64,000 bases of DNA from Kordiimonas sediminis (GCF_014656395.1 NZ_BNCI01000001.1:682001-746000), one strand, 5' to 3'. Shown: positions 28,060 to 38,819, counted from the first letter of the stretch. The notes: a model not told the origin generated them from the sequence alone. Made by a program: numbers and translations.

Positions 28060-28956
28060 TTACTGAGACGCGTTTGAAGCGGTTGCAGCCTGATCGTTTG
28101 CCTCTACACCGACGTCATAATGACGGCTGTACCGTTTGGCTATTTTTTCTACCGGCAGCAACACAAAGACATCTGTTGTACCGAACTGGGCATCAACCAC
28201 CGCACCGTCACCGATAAAACAGCCGATACGCAGATACCCTTTCACCAGTGGCGGCAAAGCACGACGGGCCCGGCGCACATCCACTTCCTCTGCTGCCATG
28301 GTATTCATCGGTACATGCAGGTGATCCAATGCTTTCACCCGAAAGTCGTCTGGTACAACATGATTGTGATACAAATACGCAAAAGCTTCTTTAAATTCTT
28401 CGGGGTCGACACCAGGAAAACTGGCGCAGCCAAACATATACGCGATATTGTGTTCTTTGAGATACTCCGCAATACCCTTCCACAGCATATTGATGGTGCT
28501 GTTCGCCCGGTAATCGGCATGAACGCAGCTTCGCCCCAGTTCAAGCAACTGTTTACCGTCTCCGATACGGTCTTTGAAGTCACCACACAGCAGCGGCGAG
28601 AGATCATATTCACCGGCTGAATAAAACCCGCTGTTACGTTCCGCTACTTCCTGTCGTAACAGTCTGTAGGTACCAACAATCTGCTTTTTACGAGGCTTGT
28701 CATGATCAATGACCAACAGATGATCGCAAATCGGATCATAGATATCTATGTCCCGCCGCGTCAGTTTCATCTTGATATCTGGCATTGCTGCCATCTCTTC
28801 ATAGAAAATTTTGTAGCGCAGCTTCTGAGCTGCCTTTATTTCCTGAAACGAACGAGCCAGCCGAACCTCCAAAGATCCCTGCCGAACATAGGAGCGTGCA
28901 CCGGCCATTGCCTGGGCGGCAGCAATTCTTGGTCGTAATATCGCATATCTTTTCAT
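28060..28956 (-). CDS. OlsB-like GNAT N-acyltransferase
   Basis: 298 residues from ATG 28956, chosen for the AGGGAGG site. The hemolysin/OlsB family makes lyso-ornithine lipid from an acyl-carrier protein and ornithine. Seen: VRLARSFQEIKAAQKLRYKIFYEE, LLELGRSCVHADYR and MFGCASFPGVDPEEF. The partner OlsA acyltransferase is not beside it. Converges with the DUF938 gene. Some members acylate other amines. Confidence 0.85.
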   Translation of the reverse strand: MKRYAILRPRIAAAQAMAGARSYVRQGSLEVRLARSFQEIKAAQKLRYKIFYEEMAAMPDIKMKLTRRDIDIYDPICDHLLVIDHDKPRKKQIVGTYRLLRQEVAERNSGFYSAGEYDLSPLLCGDFKDRIGDGKQLLELGRSCVHADYRANSTINMLWKGIAEYLKEHNIAYMFGCASFPGVDPEEFKEAFAYLYHNHVVPDDFRVKALDHLHVPMNTMAAEEVDVRRARRALPPLVKGYLRIGCFIGDGAVVDAQFGTTDVFVLLPVEKIAKRYSRHYDVGVEANDQAATASNASQ

Positions 28957-29012
28957 GACTGAAGTTTGCCTCCCTGACAAGTCTGTCTCATGACAATATG
29001 GCGACAAAAATG

Positions 29013-30362
29013 TTACGGTACACGGTGTCCTTCCGTAGCCTTTTTGGCTGTATTTCCAACATCTCTATACCATAAAAAGCCCAGGATAACCAAACCAGGC
29101 ACCGCAAGAAATGTGGAAAAAATGAAGAAGTCTATCCACCCCATGCTTTCAGCCCAGCTGCCTGAAAACGCCCCCAGTATTGACCGGGCCTGATTGGACA
29201 GTGACGACAAAAGCGCATACTGGGTTGCGGTGAAAGACAGATTACACAGGCTGGACAAATAGGCGATAATCACCGTGTTGCCGAGACCAGACGCAAAGTT
29301 TTCTGCACCAATCGTGATTGCAAGGGCTGTCACATCATTACCTTGTGTCGACAACCAGGCAAAAACCAGATTGGTGACCATCATCAGCACACCTGTGAAC
29401 ATCAAAGACCGGTAGACGCCAGCACGGAAATATAAAACACTGCCGAAGGCAATCCCGACCCACAGGGCAATCGTACCAACAAGTTTGTTGGCATTTGCCA
29501 TCTCGCTTTCCGTGAAGCCCAGTTCCACGATCAGGGGCCCCGTCATAATCGCAGCCACCGCATCCCCTGCCTTCATCGTCAGAACAAACAATAATATCAG
29601 GATAGCATTTTCGCGGGTCAGAAACTCTTTAAACGGCAGGACAACAGCATCATAAAACCAGGCCCCCGCGCCTTTGCGTACAACTGACGGCAGATGTGCA
29701 TTTTCTTCTTCTATGTAGGTTTCATCGCCCAAAGACGGCTCCCCTACCCACAAAGCAGCAACCAGACCCGGCAATACAAGAACACTCAGACATGCTATCG
29801 CCGCAGACCAGCCAATATATTCTGCCGCCATCAAAACCCCGTATCCAGCAATCAGATTACTGGCCCGGTAGCCAAAAGCGATCATGCTTGCACCGTGCCC
29901 CAGCTGTTCCGTTTGCAGGATTTCAATCCTGTAAGCATCAATGACAATATCCTGGCTGGCCGATAAAAACCCGATACCAATGACCGTCAGGGCAATCATT
30001 TCCACATCTGTTTCAGGATCAAGCTGTGACATTACAAGAATAAGAGCAACCAGCAAAACCTGGATCAGAAACAGCCACGACCGGCGCCGGCCAAACAGAT
30101 GGGAAAACCGTCCAAGACCCAAACGGTCCACAATCGGAGACCATAAAAACTTCCACGCATAGGGTGTCGTCGCCAGTGCAAACATGCCAACTGTCGTTTT
30201 ATCCACTCCAAACCGTGACAACCATATGCCCGTCAACGAAATAACGAGAGTTAGCGGAAAACCGCTCGACATCCCCAACAGGAAATTAGCAAAAACCGGT
30301 TTATCGAAAAACGGCCGTAGCCCGGCCAAAAAACCAGTGCGACCGGGGCGGATAACCGTCAC
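29013..30362 (-). CDS. ampG: AmpG-family muropeptide/MFS permease
   Basis: 449 residues with 12-14 hydrophobic segments. AmpG imports anhydromuropeptides for wall recycling. Family pattern: FLLGMSSGFPLTLVISLTG, TTPYAWKFLWSPIVDRL and IGFLSASQDIVIDAYRIE. Start GTG 30362 overlaps the upstream stop (GTGA), so it is coupled to the preceding gene. The OlsB gene starts 57 bases downstream on the same strand. Confidence 0.9.
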   Translation of the reverse strand: MTVIRPGRTGFLAGLRPFFDKPVFANFLLGMSSGFPLTLVISLTGIWLSRFGVDKTTVGMFALATTPYAWKFLWSPIVDRLGLGRFSHLFGRRRSWLFLIQVLLVALILVMSQLDPETDVEMIALTVIGIGFLSASQDIVIDAYRIEILQTEQLGHGASMIAFGYRASNLIAGYGVLMAAEYIGWSAAIACLSVLVLPGLVAALWVGEPSLGDETYIEEENAHLPSVVRKGAGAWFYDAVVLPFKEFLTRENAILILLFVLTMKAGDAVAAIMTGPLIVELGFTESEMANANKLVGTIALWVGIAFGSVLYFRAGVYRSLMFTGVLMMVTNLVFAWLSTQGNDVTALAITIGAENFASGLGNTVIIAYLSSLCNLSFTATQYALLSSLSNQARSILGAFSGSWAESMGWIDFFIFSTFLAVPGLVILGFLWYRDVGNTAKKATEGHRVP

Positions 30363-31078
30363 GACGTTGCCACCCGGCTAGGGTCAAGCGTAATCCAAAG
30401 TCCACGCGAAATTGCATGCAGGGTACCATCCCTGCCGACAAGCGCCGTACCGCAATCGCGTTTCCTGCCATTTTTTGCAATGGTCCAGCCAACGATAAGA
30501 GCATCACCTTCACAGCGCAGCGGGGCAAGTATCTTTGTCGTCATCCGCGCAAGAAGGGCCATATCCCCTATGGAACAGGCAAAATACCCCGGACAGTCCA
30601 GCGCCGCCCATATGTGACGCTTATCAACCATGCCGTCACTGTCAGCAAAACCCGCATCAAGTGTCCAACGGCCGGCAACGGCACCTTCATGCCCGTCGAT
30701 GGGGTGTGTATAGATGCACAGGCCGTCCCCGTGGTCCCTGTCAGGCCCGCAGACAAAACATGTAGAAAAGGGCGACTGCTCAGACATGCCGTACGTATCA
30801 GGCAAACCGTCCAGCACCGCAGCGGCATCAATTTCAAACGGCAACTCAAGATCAAGGTCGACTTTACGCGCCTCGCCGATCAATTGATCACCAGCCAATA
30901 GCCGGCTGGATTCGCCGTCACTTTCAAGCACAAGGTCAGCTTCAAGAGGAGGCGGCACCTTCAAGGTTGCTTCGGCAGCGCCGGAAATCGGATCAGCCAG
31001 AAGGCCACAAACATATCCACCATTACCCGTAGTTGGTGGGCCATTAAATTGCCGAGAAATTACAATATTCTTCTTCAT
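30359..31078 (-). CDS. conserved hotdog/thioesterase-like hypothetical protein
   Basis: 239 residues. I recognise the pattern of a conserved hypothetical family: FSTCFVCGPDRDHGDGL followed by IWAALDCPGYFAC, which sits in a hotdog-like C-terminal half. No catalytic residues can be assigned. ATG 31078 has GAAGGGGA upstream. Four-base overlap with ampG suggests a joint transcript, but no shared pathway is known to me. Confidence 0.65.
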   Translation of the reverse strand: MKKNIVISRQFNGPPTTGNGGYVCGLLADPISGAAEATLKVPPPLEADLVLESDGESSRLLAGDQLIGEARKVDLDLELPFEIDAAAVLDGLPDTYGMSEQSPFSTCFVCGPDRDHGDGLCIYTHPIDGHEGAVAGRWTLDAGFADSDGMVDKRHIWAALDCPGYFACSIGDMALLARMTTKILAPLRCEGDALIVGWTIAKNGRKRDCGTALVGRDGTLHAISRGLWITLDPSRVATS

Positions 31079-31171
31079 AGCATCCCCTTCCGATTAATTT
31101 CTTTTTAGCGTTTGCACCACCGAAAGCAAGTAAGGCTTTCATCCCCGGCAAAATTATGGTCAAAGAGCAGC

Positions 31172-32530
31172 ATGAGCAAGACGAACAAAAATTCTGGTGT
31201 TATTGACCCTACTGGCGGCATAACGTCCCTGCCTGCTGGTATGGATGTGCGGCTGGTGGCCGCAGGCGTGCTATTTTCCGTTCTGCACAAAGGGCAGGCA
31301 CTGGACACAACATTTGATGCCTATGTGAACCATACCCTGCTGAACCCCAAAGACAGATCGCTTGCCTATCAGATTGTTATGCAGACCCTGCGCCGCAAAG
31401 GCGGGCTGGAAGCTGCGATCACACCCCTTTTGAAAAATGGCTGGCCAGAAGGCGCACGCTGGTTCCCGATCATTCTGATGACAGCCGCGACCCAGATACT
31501 TTTGTTACGAACCGCCGACCATGCCGCAGTTGATCTGGCCGTTGGCCTTCTTAAACGGATCAGAAACCGGGAAAACGGTCTTGCAAACCTGATGAATGCG
31601 ATACTAAGGACCATCATCCGGGAAAAAGAAGCACTGAGTAAACAGCTGGACACTGTTGGCGGCGAGCATCTCCCTGCATGGCTATCACAGAGCTGGGAAC
31701 AAACGTACGGTGCTGACACGCGCGACGCTGTCGCAGCCACGCTGACGACAGAACCATATCTGGATATTACTTGCCGATCAGACGCAGACGCCGCCAAGTG
31801 GGCCGAAGCCCTGGACGCAAATCATCTTTTTGATACCTCAATCCGCAGAGACGCCGCAGATGTGACCGCCCTTGACGGATTTCAACAGGGCCAGTGGTGG
31901 GTTCAGGATTTTGCCGCCAGCATGCCTGTGCGGCTGTTTGGCTCCATAGCAGACAAACATGTCCTCGATCTATGTGCTGCGCCAGGCGGTAAAACACTGC
32001 AACTGGCTTCGCTGGGGGCCCGCGTCACCGCCGTTGATCGGAACCCAGGCCGGCTAAAACGCTTGCAGGCAAACCTGAACCGTACCGGACTGCAGGCGGA
32101 CATTATCACGGCTGACGTCACCACATACACACCGGACGACCCTGCTGATCATATTCTCTTGGACGCCCCTTGTAGTGCGACAGGAACTTTTCGCCGGAAC
32201 CCTGATGTTCTTTGGACCAAATTTCCTGAAGATGTTGCAAAACTGGCGACACTGCAGAAACGGGCACTACAGCAGGCATTCTCGCTGTTACCAAAAGGTG
32301 GAACATTGATTTACTGCGTCTGCTCGCTAGAGCACAGCGAGGGCGCAGACCAGATCAATACATTCCTGCAGATAGAGCCAGCCGCAAAACGGGTCCCAAT
32401 TCAGCCAGACGAACTGGTTGGTTTTCCTGAATTAATCAGTGCAGACGGAGACCTTCTTTGTCTACCGTCCATGCTGCAGGACAAAGGCCATTTGGACGGC
32501 TTTTTCGCGGCGCGCCTGACACGGGTCTAA
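31172..32530 (+). CDS. rsmB: 16S rRNA m5C967 methyltransferase RsmB
   Basis: About 452 residues from ATG 31172; the frame opens at a TTG at 31112. The N-terminal NusB-like RNA-binding domain covers about 20-150. The C-terminal SAM domain has LDLCAAPGGKTLQLA, the PCS motif DAPCSATGTFRRNPDVLW (Cys334) and the nucleophile region YCVCSLEHSEG (Cys384). Both cysteines of the RsmB mechanism are present. First gene of the run rsmB-rpe-heparinase-like-purH. Confidence 0.92.
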   Translation: MSKTNKNSGVIDPTGGITSLPAGMDVRLVAAGVLFSVLHKGQALDTTFDAYVNHTLLNPKDRSLAYQIVMQTLRRKGGLEAAITPLLKNGWPEGARWFPIILMTAATQILLLRTADHAAVDLAVGLLKRIRNRENGLANLMNAILRTIIREKEALSKQLDTVGGEHLPAWLSQSWEQTYGADTRDAVAATLTTEPYLDITCRSDADAAKWAEALDANHLFDTSIRRDAADVTALDGFQQGQWWVQDFAASMPVRLFGSIADKHVLDLCAAPGGKTLQLASLGARVTAVDRNPGRLKRLQANLNRTGLQADIITADVTTYTPDDPADHILLDAPCSATGTFRRNPDVLWTKFPEDVAKLATLQKRALQQAFSLLPKGGTLIYCVCSLEHSEGADQINTFLQIEPAAKRVPIQPDELVGFPELISADGDLLCLPSMLQDKGHLDGFFAARLTRV

Positions 32531-32593
32531 AAAACCATCATAATCACGCTCTATCCCTTGCAGGCTGGTCGAAACGCTGATATTCAGACCAGC

Positions 32594-33256
32594 ATGACTA
32601 GTGCTGTTAAAATATCCCCTTCGATCCTGTCTGCCGACTTCTCAAAGCTTGGCGAGGAAGTGCGCGCGGTTGACGCCGCAGGCGCAGATTATATTCATAT
32701 TGATGTGATGGATGGTCACTTTGTGCCGAACATTACAATCGGACCAGATGTCGTGAAATCTTTGCGCCCTCACAGTGCGAAAGTTTTCGATGTACATTTG
32801 ATGATTGCTCCGGTTGATCCATACATCGAAGCCTTCGCAGAAGCCGGGTCCGATATTATCACGGTCCACCAGGAAGCAGGCGCCCACACCCACAGAACAC
32901 TGCAGAAAATTCGCAGTCTGGGGAAGAAGGCTGGCATCTCGCTCAACCCTGCGACACCGGAGACGACGCTCGAGTATCTCTATGAGGAACTGGACCTTAT
33001 TCTGGTAATGTCCGTAAATCCTGGTTTCGGCGGTCAGAGCTTCATCAGTAGCCAGCTGCGCAAGATCGAGGCAATCCGTAACCGTATTGACGCGCTTGGA
33101 CTGGATATTGACCTTGAGGTCGATGGCGGTGTGAACCGTGAGACCGTTCAAAGCGTGATTTCCGCCGGGGCGAATGTTCTGGTTGCCGGCAGCGCTACTT
33201 TCAAAGGTGGCCCGTCAAAGTATGCAGAAAATATTAAAGCCCTAAAGGGCCAATAA
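32594..33256 (+). CDS. rpe: ribulose-phosphate 3-epimerase
   Basis: 220 residues from ATG 32594. TIM-barrel epimerase of the pentose phosphate pathway. Seen: [41 protein letters not shown] with the metal His and catalytic Asp, [13 protein letters not shown], and DGGVNRETV with the second Asp. The frame extends to a TTG at 32558, but the family starts here. No strong ribosome site. Confidence 0.95.
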   Translation: MTSAVKISPSILSADFSKLGEEVRAVDAAGADYIHIDVMDGHFVPNITIGPDVVKSLRPHSAKVFDVHLMIAPVDPYIEAFAEAGSDIITVHQEAGAHTHRTLQKIRSLGKKAGISLNPATPETTLEYLYEELDLILVMSVNPGFGGQSFISSQLRKIEAIRNRIDALGLDIDLEVDGGVNRETVQSVISAGANVLVAGSATFKGGPSKYAENIKALKGQ

Positions 33257-33274
33257 ACAGGGATTGCGGCGGGC

Positions 33275-35017
33275 ATGACAACTGCGGCCGATAGATATAT
33301 TGATCCTCCGACTGCGGCAGATGCTTCAAGTCATACCCTTGAACGTGCATCCGGTCCGGGTGCTGTTCTGTCTCTTCTGAAATCCCTGTCATATAAACTG
33401 CGCTCTGTTGGGTACGGCAACAAATTTTATGCCTACCGTTTGAATGGCCGTCACCCTGTCCAGTTGATGGCAAGCCCGGATGACCCGGCACCGGGCAGTG
33501 CAGTTGCCGGTTCGGCGCTTCTGGGCGGCCAGATGTCCTTCGGAAATGAGCATGTAGATCTGGAAGACAATTTCTGGCAGGTCTGCGGTACCCGCTCTGA
33601 AAGTTTTCAGGCCTATGCCCACAGTTTTCACTGGCTACAGGACCTGGCGCAGGTGGGCGACCAAACCTACGCCCGCGAGATCGGTGAAGCCATCGCCAAA
33701 AGCTGGCTGAGGCATTTCGATAGTTGGGACCCCATAAGCTGGCAGGCCGAAACATTGGCCCGGCGCATCATTAACTGGATTGCCCACGCACCGACCATTT
33801 TATCATCAACCGATCTTGTTTACCGTTCACAGATACTACATTCTCTTGCGCGCCAATCACGGCATTTGATGCGGGTTATTGCTGACGTTAACCCCGGCTT
33901 GCCAGAAGTATATAGCGCTGCGGCCCTGACAATCTCCGGGCTGGTACTCCCGGGCGGTCTGCACTGGGCGGAGAAAGGGCAAACTGCGCTGAATAATGTT
34001 ATGTCTCGCTACATATATGCGGACGGTGGCCCCGCAAGCCGCAACCCGGCAGATGCCATACGCACCATGCAGTTGCTGATATTAGTGCGGGAAGCCTACA
34101 ACGAAACAGCACGGGAAGTACCGCCTTCTGTTCTGATGACACTGGACCGGCTTGGTCCTTTCATTCGGGCCATGCGACACGGTGACGGAACATTTGCACA
34201 ATTTTCTGGTGTTTCGGCCGAAGGTGGACACGGCACGGACGCCATCCTGGCGGCAAGCGGTGCGGGCGGCAAACCCATTGAAAATATGTCCCGCAGCGGC
34301 TACCAGCGCGTAACGGCAGACCGCGCAGTGCTTTTACTGGACTGCGGTCCACCACCAGCCACTGCCTTGTCACAGAAAGCGCATGCAAGCACTGGCGCCA
34401 TCGAATTTTCCAACGGTTTTGACAAAATCTTCATCAATATGGGCCCGGCGGTGGATACACCAAACCTTGGCAACCTAGAGATGTTGTCGAGAACAACTGC
34501 GGCGCATTCCACGCTGACCATGGGCGACAGAAATTCCAGCCAGATATTGGAAAATGGACTGATTGGAAAAGGTGTCATCAGCACCAATGTTAACCGGGAA
34601 CCACTGGATACCGGCGTGCATCTAACAATGGATCATGATGGTTACCTGAAACGTTTTGGTGTCATTCTGCAGCGGAGTCTGTTCCTACGCAGCGACGGCC
34701 TGCGGTTGACGGGTCAGGACCAAATCCATGTTGAATCTGCCAGAAAACTAAAAGACACAATGGGGGTTCTGCGGTTCCATCTACATCCGTCAATGCTGGC
34801 AACACAGGCGCCTGATAGGCGCATTGTCCTAGAGACAAAAAGCGGTGACACATGGATTTTCGCGGCCGAGGGTGGCCATATCACGCTTGATGATTCCTTA
34901 TACATGCCGCGGCCAGACAGTCCGATGGCAACAAAACAGATTGTTGTGTCCATGGAAGACACAAACGGCAAGCCTAGCCACTTATGTGACTGGGCATTGG
35001 AAAAAATACTTGTCTAG
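33275..35017 (+). CDS. heparinase II/III-family protein
   Basis: 580 residues. The N-terminal all-alpha domain (about 60-330, with DSWDPISWQAETLARRIINW) and C-terminal beta-rich domain (about 340-570, with SGYQRVTADRAVLLLD and TAAHSTLTMGDRNSS) match the alphaproteobacterial heparinase II/III-like proteins usually encoded just upstream of purH. No signal peptide is evident. Polysaccharide lyase activity is uncertain. Eighteen bases after rpe. Confidence 0.85.
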   Translation: MTTAADRYIDPPTAADASSHTLERASGPGAVLSLLKSLSYKLRSVGYGNKFYAYRLNGRHPVQLMASPDDPAPGSAVAGSALLGGQMSFGNEHVDLEDNFWQVCGTRSESFQAYAHSFHWLQDLAQVGDQTYAREIGEAIAKSWLRHFDSWDPISWQAETLARRIINWIAHAPTILSSTDLVYRSQILHSLARQSRHLMRVIADVNPGLPEVYSAAALTISGLVLPGGLHWAEKGQTALNNVMSRYIYADGGPASRNPADAIRTMQLLILVREAYNETAREVPPSVLMTLDRLGPFIRAMRHGDGTFAQFSGVSAEGGHGTDAILAASGAGGKPIENMSRSGYQRVTADRAVLLLDCGPPPATALSQKAHASTGAIEFSNGFDKIFINMGPAVDTPNLGNLEMLSRTTAAHSTLTMGDRNSSQILENGLIGKGVISTNVNREPLDTGVHLTMDHDGYLKRFGVILQRSLFLRSDGLRLTGQDQIHVESARKLKDTMGVLRFHLHPSMLATQAPDRRIVLETKSGDTWIFAAEGGHITLDDSLYMPRPDSPMATKQIVVSMEDTNGKPSHLCDWALEKILV

Positions 35018-35100
35018 GGTTTTCCGTCCCCTGGGCCTGATGAAATCAGGGTGCCCCCAACCGGGCCCCATTATATAAGCTACGATCAAAGGCTAAGTTC

Positions 35101-36684
35101 ATGACTGATATTGTTCCCGTTAAACGCGCTCTATTGTCCGTATCCGACAAAACCGGCCTGACCGACCTTGGACAGGCACTGGCTGATCTGGGTGTTGAAA
35201 TCCTCTCTACTGGTGGGTCTGCAAAAGCCCTGCGCGATGCCGGTATTCCTGTTAAGGAAGTGGCCGACCATACAGGCTTCCCGGAAATGATGGATGGCCG
35301 GGTAAAAACCCTGCACCCAACTATCCACGGCGGCTTCCTTGCCCTACGTGATAACCCGGACCATGTCAAAGCAATGGAAGACCACAACATTGGTGGCATT
35401 GATCTGGTTGCTGTCAATCTTTACCCGTTCGAAGCAACAGTGAAATCCGGTGCGGATTTCGATACTTGCATCGAAAATATTGATATTGGCGGCCCGGCCA
35501 TGGTGCGTTCTGCAGCGAAGAACCATAAGTTTGTCACCATTGTTACAGACCCGTCCGATTATGCAGCCGTTATTGACGAGTTGAAAGCAACAGGCGGGAC
35601 CAGCCACAAAACCCGCCTGAAAATGTCCGCAAAAGCATATAGCCGGACCGCCGCCTACGACACAGCGATTTCGCGCTGGTTTGCTGAGCAAAATGACACA
35701 CCCTTCCCCGACCGTCTGTCCACTGCCGGCGAGAAGGTTCAGGAATGCCGTTACGGGGAAAACCCGCATCAGGTTGCTGCCTTCTACAAAACATCAGAAG
35801 AACGTCCCGGCATTGCAACAGCGGTCCAGCATCAGGGTAAGGAACTATCCTATAACAACCTGAATGATACGGACGCTGCCTTTGAATTGGTTAGTGAATT
35901 TGATCCGGCCACACCAACAGTCGCGATCATCAAGCACGCCAACCCATGCGGCGTTGCAACAGGCAACACCCTGCAGGAAGCATATGAGAAAGCCCTGAAA
36001 TGCGACCCTGTATCTGCCTTTGGCGGTATTGTTGCCCTTAATCAGACGCTGGATGCTGCAACGGCAGAAGAGATCATCAAAATCTTCACCGAAGTCATCA
36101 TCGCACCTGCCGTTGAAGAGGATGCCAAAGCAATCATCGCAGGCAAAAAGAACCTGCGCCTTCTGACAACAGGCGGCCTTGCTGACCCTACGCAGGACGC
36201 GAAGATGGTTAAATCGGTTGCTGGCGGCTTTTTGGTACAAAACCGCGATACGGGCCGTATCACACTGGACGACCTGAAAGTTGTAACCGAACGCAAGCCT
36301 TCCGACGCGGAACTGAAAGACATGCTGTTTGCCTTCCAGGTTGGCAAGCATGTGAAATCAAATGCGATCGTTTATGTGCGTGACGGCATGACAGTTGGCA
36401 TCGGTGCCGGTCAAATGAACCGCCGTGACAGTAGCCGGATCGCAGCCATTCGCGCTGGTGAAGCCGCAGAGACCGCAGGTGAAAGCGAAAGCCTGGCCAA
36501 AGGATCTGTTGTAGCATCCGACGCCTTCTTCCCGTTTGCAGATGGTCTACTGGCAGCAGCAGAGGCAGGTGCAACCGCGGTAATCCAGCCCGGTGGCAGC
36601 ATGCGTGATCAGGAAGTTATCGACGCTGCGAATGAAGCAGGCCTTGCCATGGTCTTCACAGGCATGCGCCATTTCCGCCACTAG
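35101..36684 (+). CDS. purH: bifunctional AICAR transformylase/IMP cyclohydrolase PurH
   Basis: 527 residues, full length. It catalyses the last two steps of IMP synthesis. The N-terminal cyclohydrolase/MGS-like domain has [18 protein letters not shown] and [16 protein letters not shown]. The C-terminal transformylase domain has the [11 protein letters not shown] motif with the catalytic Lys-His pair, and [10 protein letters not shown]. Ends before a strong bidirectional terminator. Confidence 0.97.
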   Translation: MTDIVPVKRALLSVSDKTGLTDLGQALADLGVEILSTGGSAKALRDAGIPVKEVADHTGFPEMMDGRVKTLHPTIHGGFLALRDNPDHVKAMEDHNIGGIDLVAVNLYPFEATVKSGADFDTCIENIDIGGPAMVRSAAKNHKFVTIVTDPSDYAAVIDELKATGGTSHKTRLKMSAKAYSRTAAYDTAISRWFAEQNDTPFPDRLSTAGEKVQECRYGENPHQVAAFYKTSEERPGIATAVQHQGKELSYNNLNDTDAAFELVSEFDPATPTVAIIKHANPCGVATGNTLQEAYEKALKCDPVSAFGGIVALNQTLDAATAEEIIKIFTEVIIAPAVEEDAKAIIAGKKNLRLLTTGGLADPTQDAKMVKSVAGGFLVQNRDTGRITLDDLKVVTERKPSDAELKDMLFAFQVGKHVKSNAIVYVRDGMTVGIGAGQMNRRDSSRIAAIRAGEAAETAGESESLAKGSVVASDAFFPFADGLLAAAEAGATAVIQPGGSMRDQEVIDAANEAGLAMVFTGMRHFRH

Positions 36685-36723
36685 ACGGATGCCTGTCAGG
36701 AACTGCTGACACCAGACATGATA

Positions 36724-36751
36724 AAACCCGGCCAAGTGTGCCGGGTTTTTC
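36724..36751. terminator. bidirectional terminator between purH and nth
   Basis: 9-bp stem AAACCCGGC / GCCGGGTTT with a 7-nt loop, T-run on the plus side and on the minus side (TTTTAT). Serves the two convergent genes. Confidence 0.85.
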
Positions 36752-36796
36752 TTTGGTCTGCCATTCCAAGCGCTGGAACAGTAATATGATTGGCTA

Positions 36797-37429
36797 TCAG
36801 AGAGTTTTGGCCTTGTAACGGCACAGATCGACGACCGGGCATTTGCCACATTCCGGCTTTCGTGCCTTACAGATGTAGCGCCCCAAAAGGATCAACCAGT
36901 GATGGGCATGCTTGCCGTATTCATCGGGAACTGCCTTGATCAGCTTTTTCTCAACCGCTAACGGGGTTTTCCCTGGCGCAAGACCAGTCCGGTTACCAAC
37001 CCGGAAAATATGGGTATCAACCGCATGGGTGTGCTGACCAAAGGCGATATTCAGGACAACATTCGCTGTCTTCCGTCCAACACCGGGTAGCTTCACCAGT
37101 TCTTCACGCGTTTCAGGAACCTTAGAGCCGTGCTCAGCAATCAGCATTTCGGACAGCGCCAGAACATTCTTTGCCTTGGAATTATAAAGACCGATTGTTT
37201 TGACATGGTCGATGATGCCGTCAAGGCCAAGCGCAACCATCTTTTCCGGGGTGTCGGCGATCTTAAAAAGCTCTTTGGTCGCTTTGTTTACGCCTTTATC
37301 CGTGGCCTGTGCCGATAATACGACTGCAACCAGCAGCGTAAAATCGTTCACATAGTCCAGTTCCCCTTCCGGTTCGGGGTTTTCTGCATGGAGGCGGGAG
37401 AAAAACTCCCGCACATCAGCTTTTTTCAT
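36797..37429 (-). CDS. nth: endonuclease III
   Basis: 210 residues from ATG 37429; the frame upstream overlaps the HlyD gene and is not family-like. A base-excision repair DNA glycosylase/AP lyase for oxidised pyrimidines. Helix-hairpin-helix LPGVGRKTANVVL with catalytic Lys120, catalytic Asp138 in AVDTHIFRVG, and a 4Fe-4S cluster in CKARKPECGKCPVVDLC with Cys-x6-Cys-x2-Cys-x5-Cys. Starts 10 bases after the HlyD-family gene, so may be transcribed from the secretion operon. Confidence 0.95.
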   Translation of the reverse strand: MKKADVREFFSRLHAENPEPEGELDYVNDFTLLVAVVLSAQATDKGVNKATKELFKIADTPEKMVALGLDGIIDHVKTIGLYNSKAKNVLALSEMLIAEHGSKVPETREELVKLPGVGRKTANVVLNIAFGQHTHAVDTHIFRVGNRTGLAPGKTPLAVEKKLIKAVPDEYGKHAHHWLILLGRYICKARKPECGKCPVVDLCRYKAKTL

Positions 37430-37439
37430 GAAACTGCTC

Positions 37440-38816
37440 TTATCGCTCGCTGAAGGCAACCTGCAGGGAATTGCGTACTGGCCGCAACAGGTATGCAAGC
37501 AAGCTTTTCTCGCCAGTTTTAATGTCAGCAACCACGGTCATACCGGTTGCAATCAGGTTCGCTTCGTTTTTGCCAACGTGATTTTTAGAGAGCTGCACCC
37601 ATGTTTTAAAATAGGCCTGGCCCTGATCATCAATGAAAGTGTCAGGCGAAATGCGAACAACAGTGCCTTCAACACCGCCATACTGGCCGTATTTATATGT
37701 ATCAACGCGGATCAAAACATTCTGACCCAAAATAACATGGCCTACATCCCGCGGCGAAACCCGTACTTCAGCAACCAGAGAATCCTGTACAGGAACAATA
37801 GACATCAACAGATCCCCCGGACGCACCACAGCGCCCTTCTGGTTCGCCACGAGACCGTTTACACGGCCTTCGATAGTTGCGCGCACACTCGACCGATCAA
37901 TCTGATCCCGAATAGCCACCATACGTTCATCAAGCGAACCGATTTCGCCATTCAAGCGAGATATCTGTTCAAGCGAATCTTTTCTAAGCTGCTCATCAAG
38001 CTCCAGCTGACGGGACTGTGTTTCCGCCAGCGATGCTTGTGCCCGCGCCAGATCTGTTTTCCGGCCTGCCAATTCAGCCGCAGCGTCCCCGAGAACGCGC
38101 TCTGCTTCCAACCGCTGGATTTTGGCGCCAAAGCCTTCTTCTTCCAGTTCCTTACGGATGTCCACCGTCTGCTTCAAAGCTTCGGTTTCCGAAATTCTGG
38201 CTGCTACTTCTTCCTGAAGGCCAGACACCTCTGACCGGCGGGACCGAACCTGTGCTGCGACCGCTGCTTTCTGCGCTGACCAATTGGCAAAAGACGTTGC
38301 ATACGCGCCCATTTCATTCGCTACAATTGTTGGATATGCATCCGCCAGTGCTGAAAAGTCAGGATCACGGCCTTCCACCAGTGCTTCTAAACGTTCCCGT
38401 TCTGCCACCAGTGATGCGTGCCGCGCAGACAGGGATTTCAGTTCACTGCGGAATTTTGTGTCGTCGATTTTCAGGACAATATCACCGTCCTTAACCTTCT
38501 GACCTTCTTCCACCAGCACTTCCTGAATGATCCCGCCTTCAAGGTTCTGAATTGGCTGTACCAGTGTTGTCGGGATAATTTCACCCGGTGCAATTGCTTT
38601 TTCGGCAAATGTTGCAAGCGCAGCCCAAACAAAGAAAACAATAATCAAAAGAATGATCGCGCGCACCGACATTGTCAGTACCTGCGGTGGCTCTGTTTCT
38701 TCAAGCTGGATGGCCCGTGTCAGCAAAAGCGCGTCATGGCGACTGATGTTGCCAGCGACTTCACTGGAACTCAGTTTTACCAAAGCTGTCTTTTTATCCT
38801 GTGCGTTCTCGGTCAT
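37440..38816 (-). CDS. HlyD-family type I secretion membrane fusion protein
   Basis: 458 residues. A cytosolic N-terminus (about 1-45), one membrane span (about 47-68, RAIILLIIVFFVWAALATFA), a periplasmic biotinyl-lipoyl-like half (GEIIPTTLVQPIQNLEGGII), a long coiled coil (about 125-310) and a C-terminal beta region with VRVSPRDVGHVILGQNVLIR and VSIVP-type motifs. It links the ABC exporter to an outer-membrane TolC channel, which is not encoded here. GGAGG inside the end of the upstream ABC gene serves as its ribosome site. Confidence 0.93.
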   Translation of the reverse strand: MTENAQDKKTALVKLSSSEVAGNISRHDALLLTRAIQLEETEPPQVLTMSVRAIILLIIVFFVWAALATFAEKAIAPGEIIPTTLVQPIQNLEGGIIQEVLVEEGQKVKDGDIVLKIDDTKFRSELKSLSARHASLVAERERLEALVEGRDPDFSALADAYPTIVANEMGAYATSFANWSAQKAAVAAQVRSRRSEVSGLQEEVAARISETEALKQTVDIRKELEEEGFGAKIQRLEAERVLGDAAAELAGRKTDLARAQASLAETQSRQLELDEQLRKDSLEQISRLNGEIGSLDERMVAIRDQIDRSSVRATIEGRVNGLVANQKGAVVRPGDLLMSIVPVQDSLVAEVRVSPRDVGHVILGQNVLIRVDTYKYGQYGGVEGTVVRISPDTFIDDQGQAYFKTWVQLSKNHVGKNEANLIATGMTVVADIKTGEKSLLAYLLRPVRNSLQVAFSER

Positions 38817-38819
38817 GAC

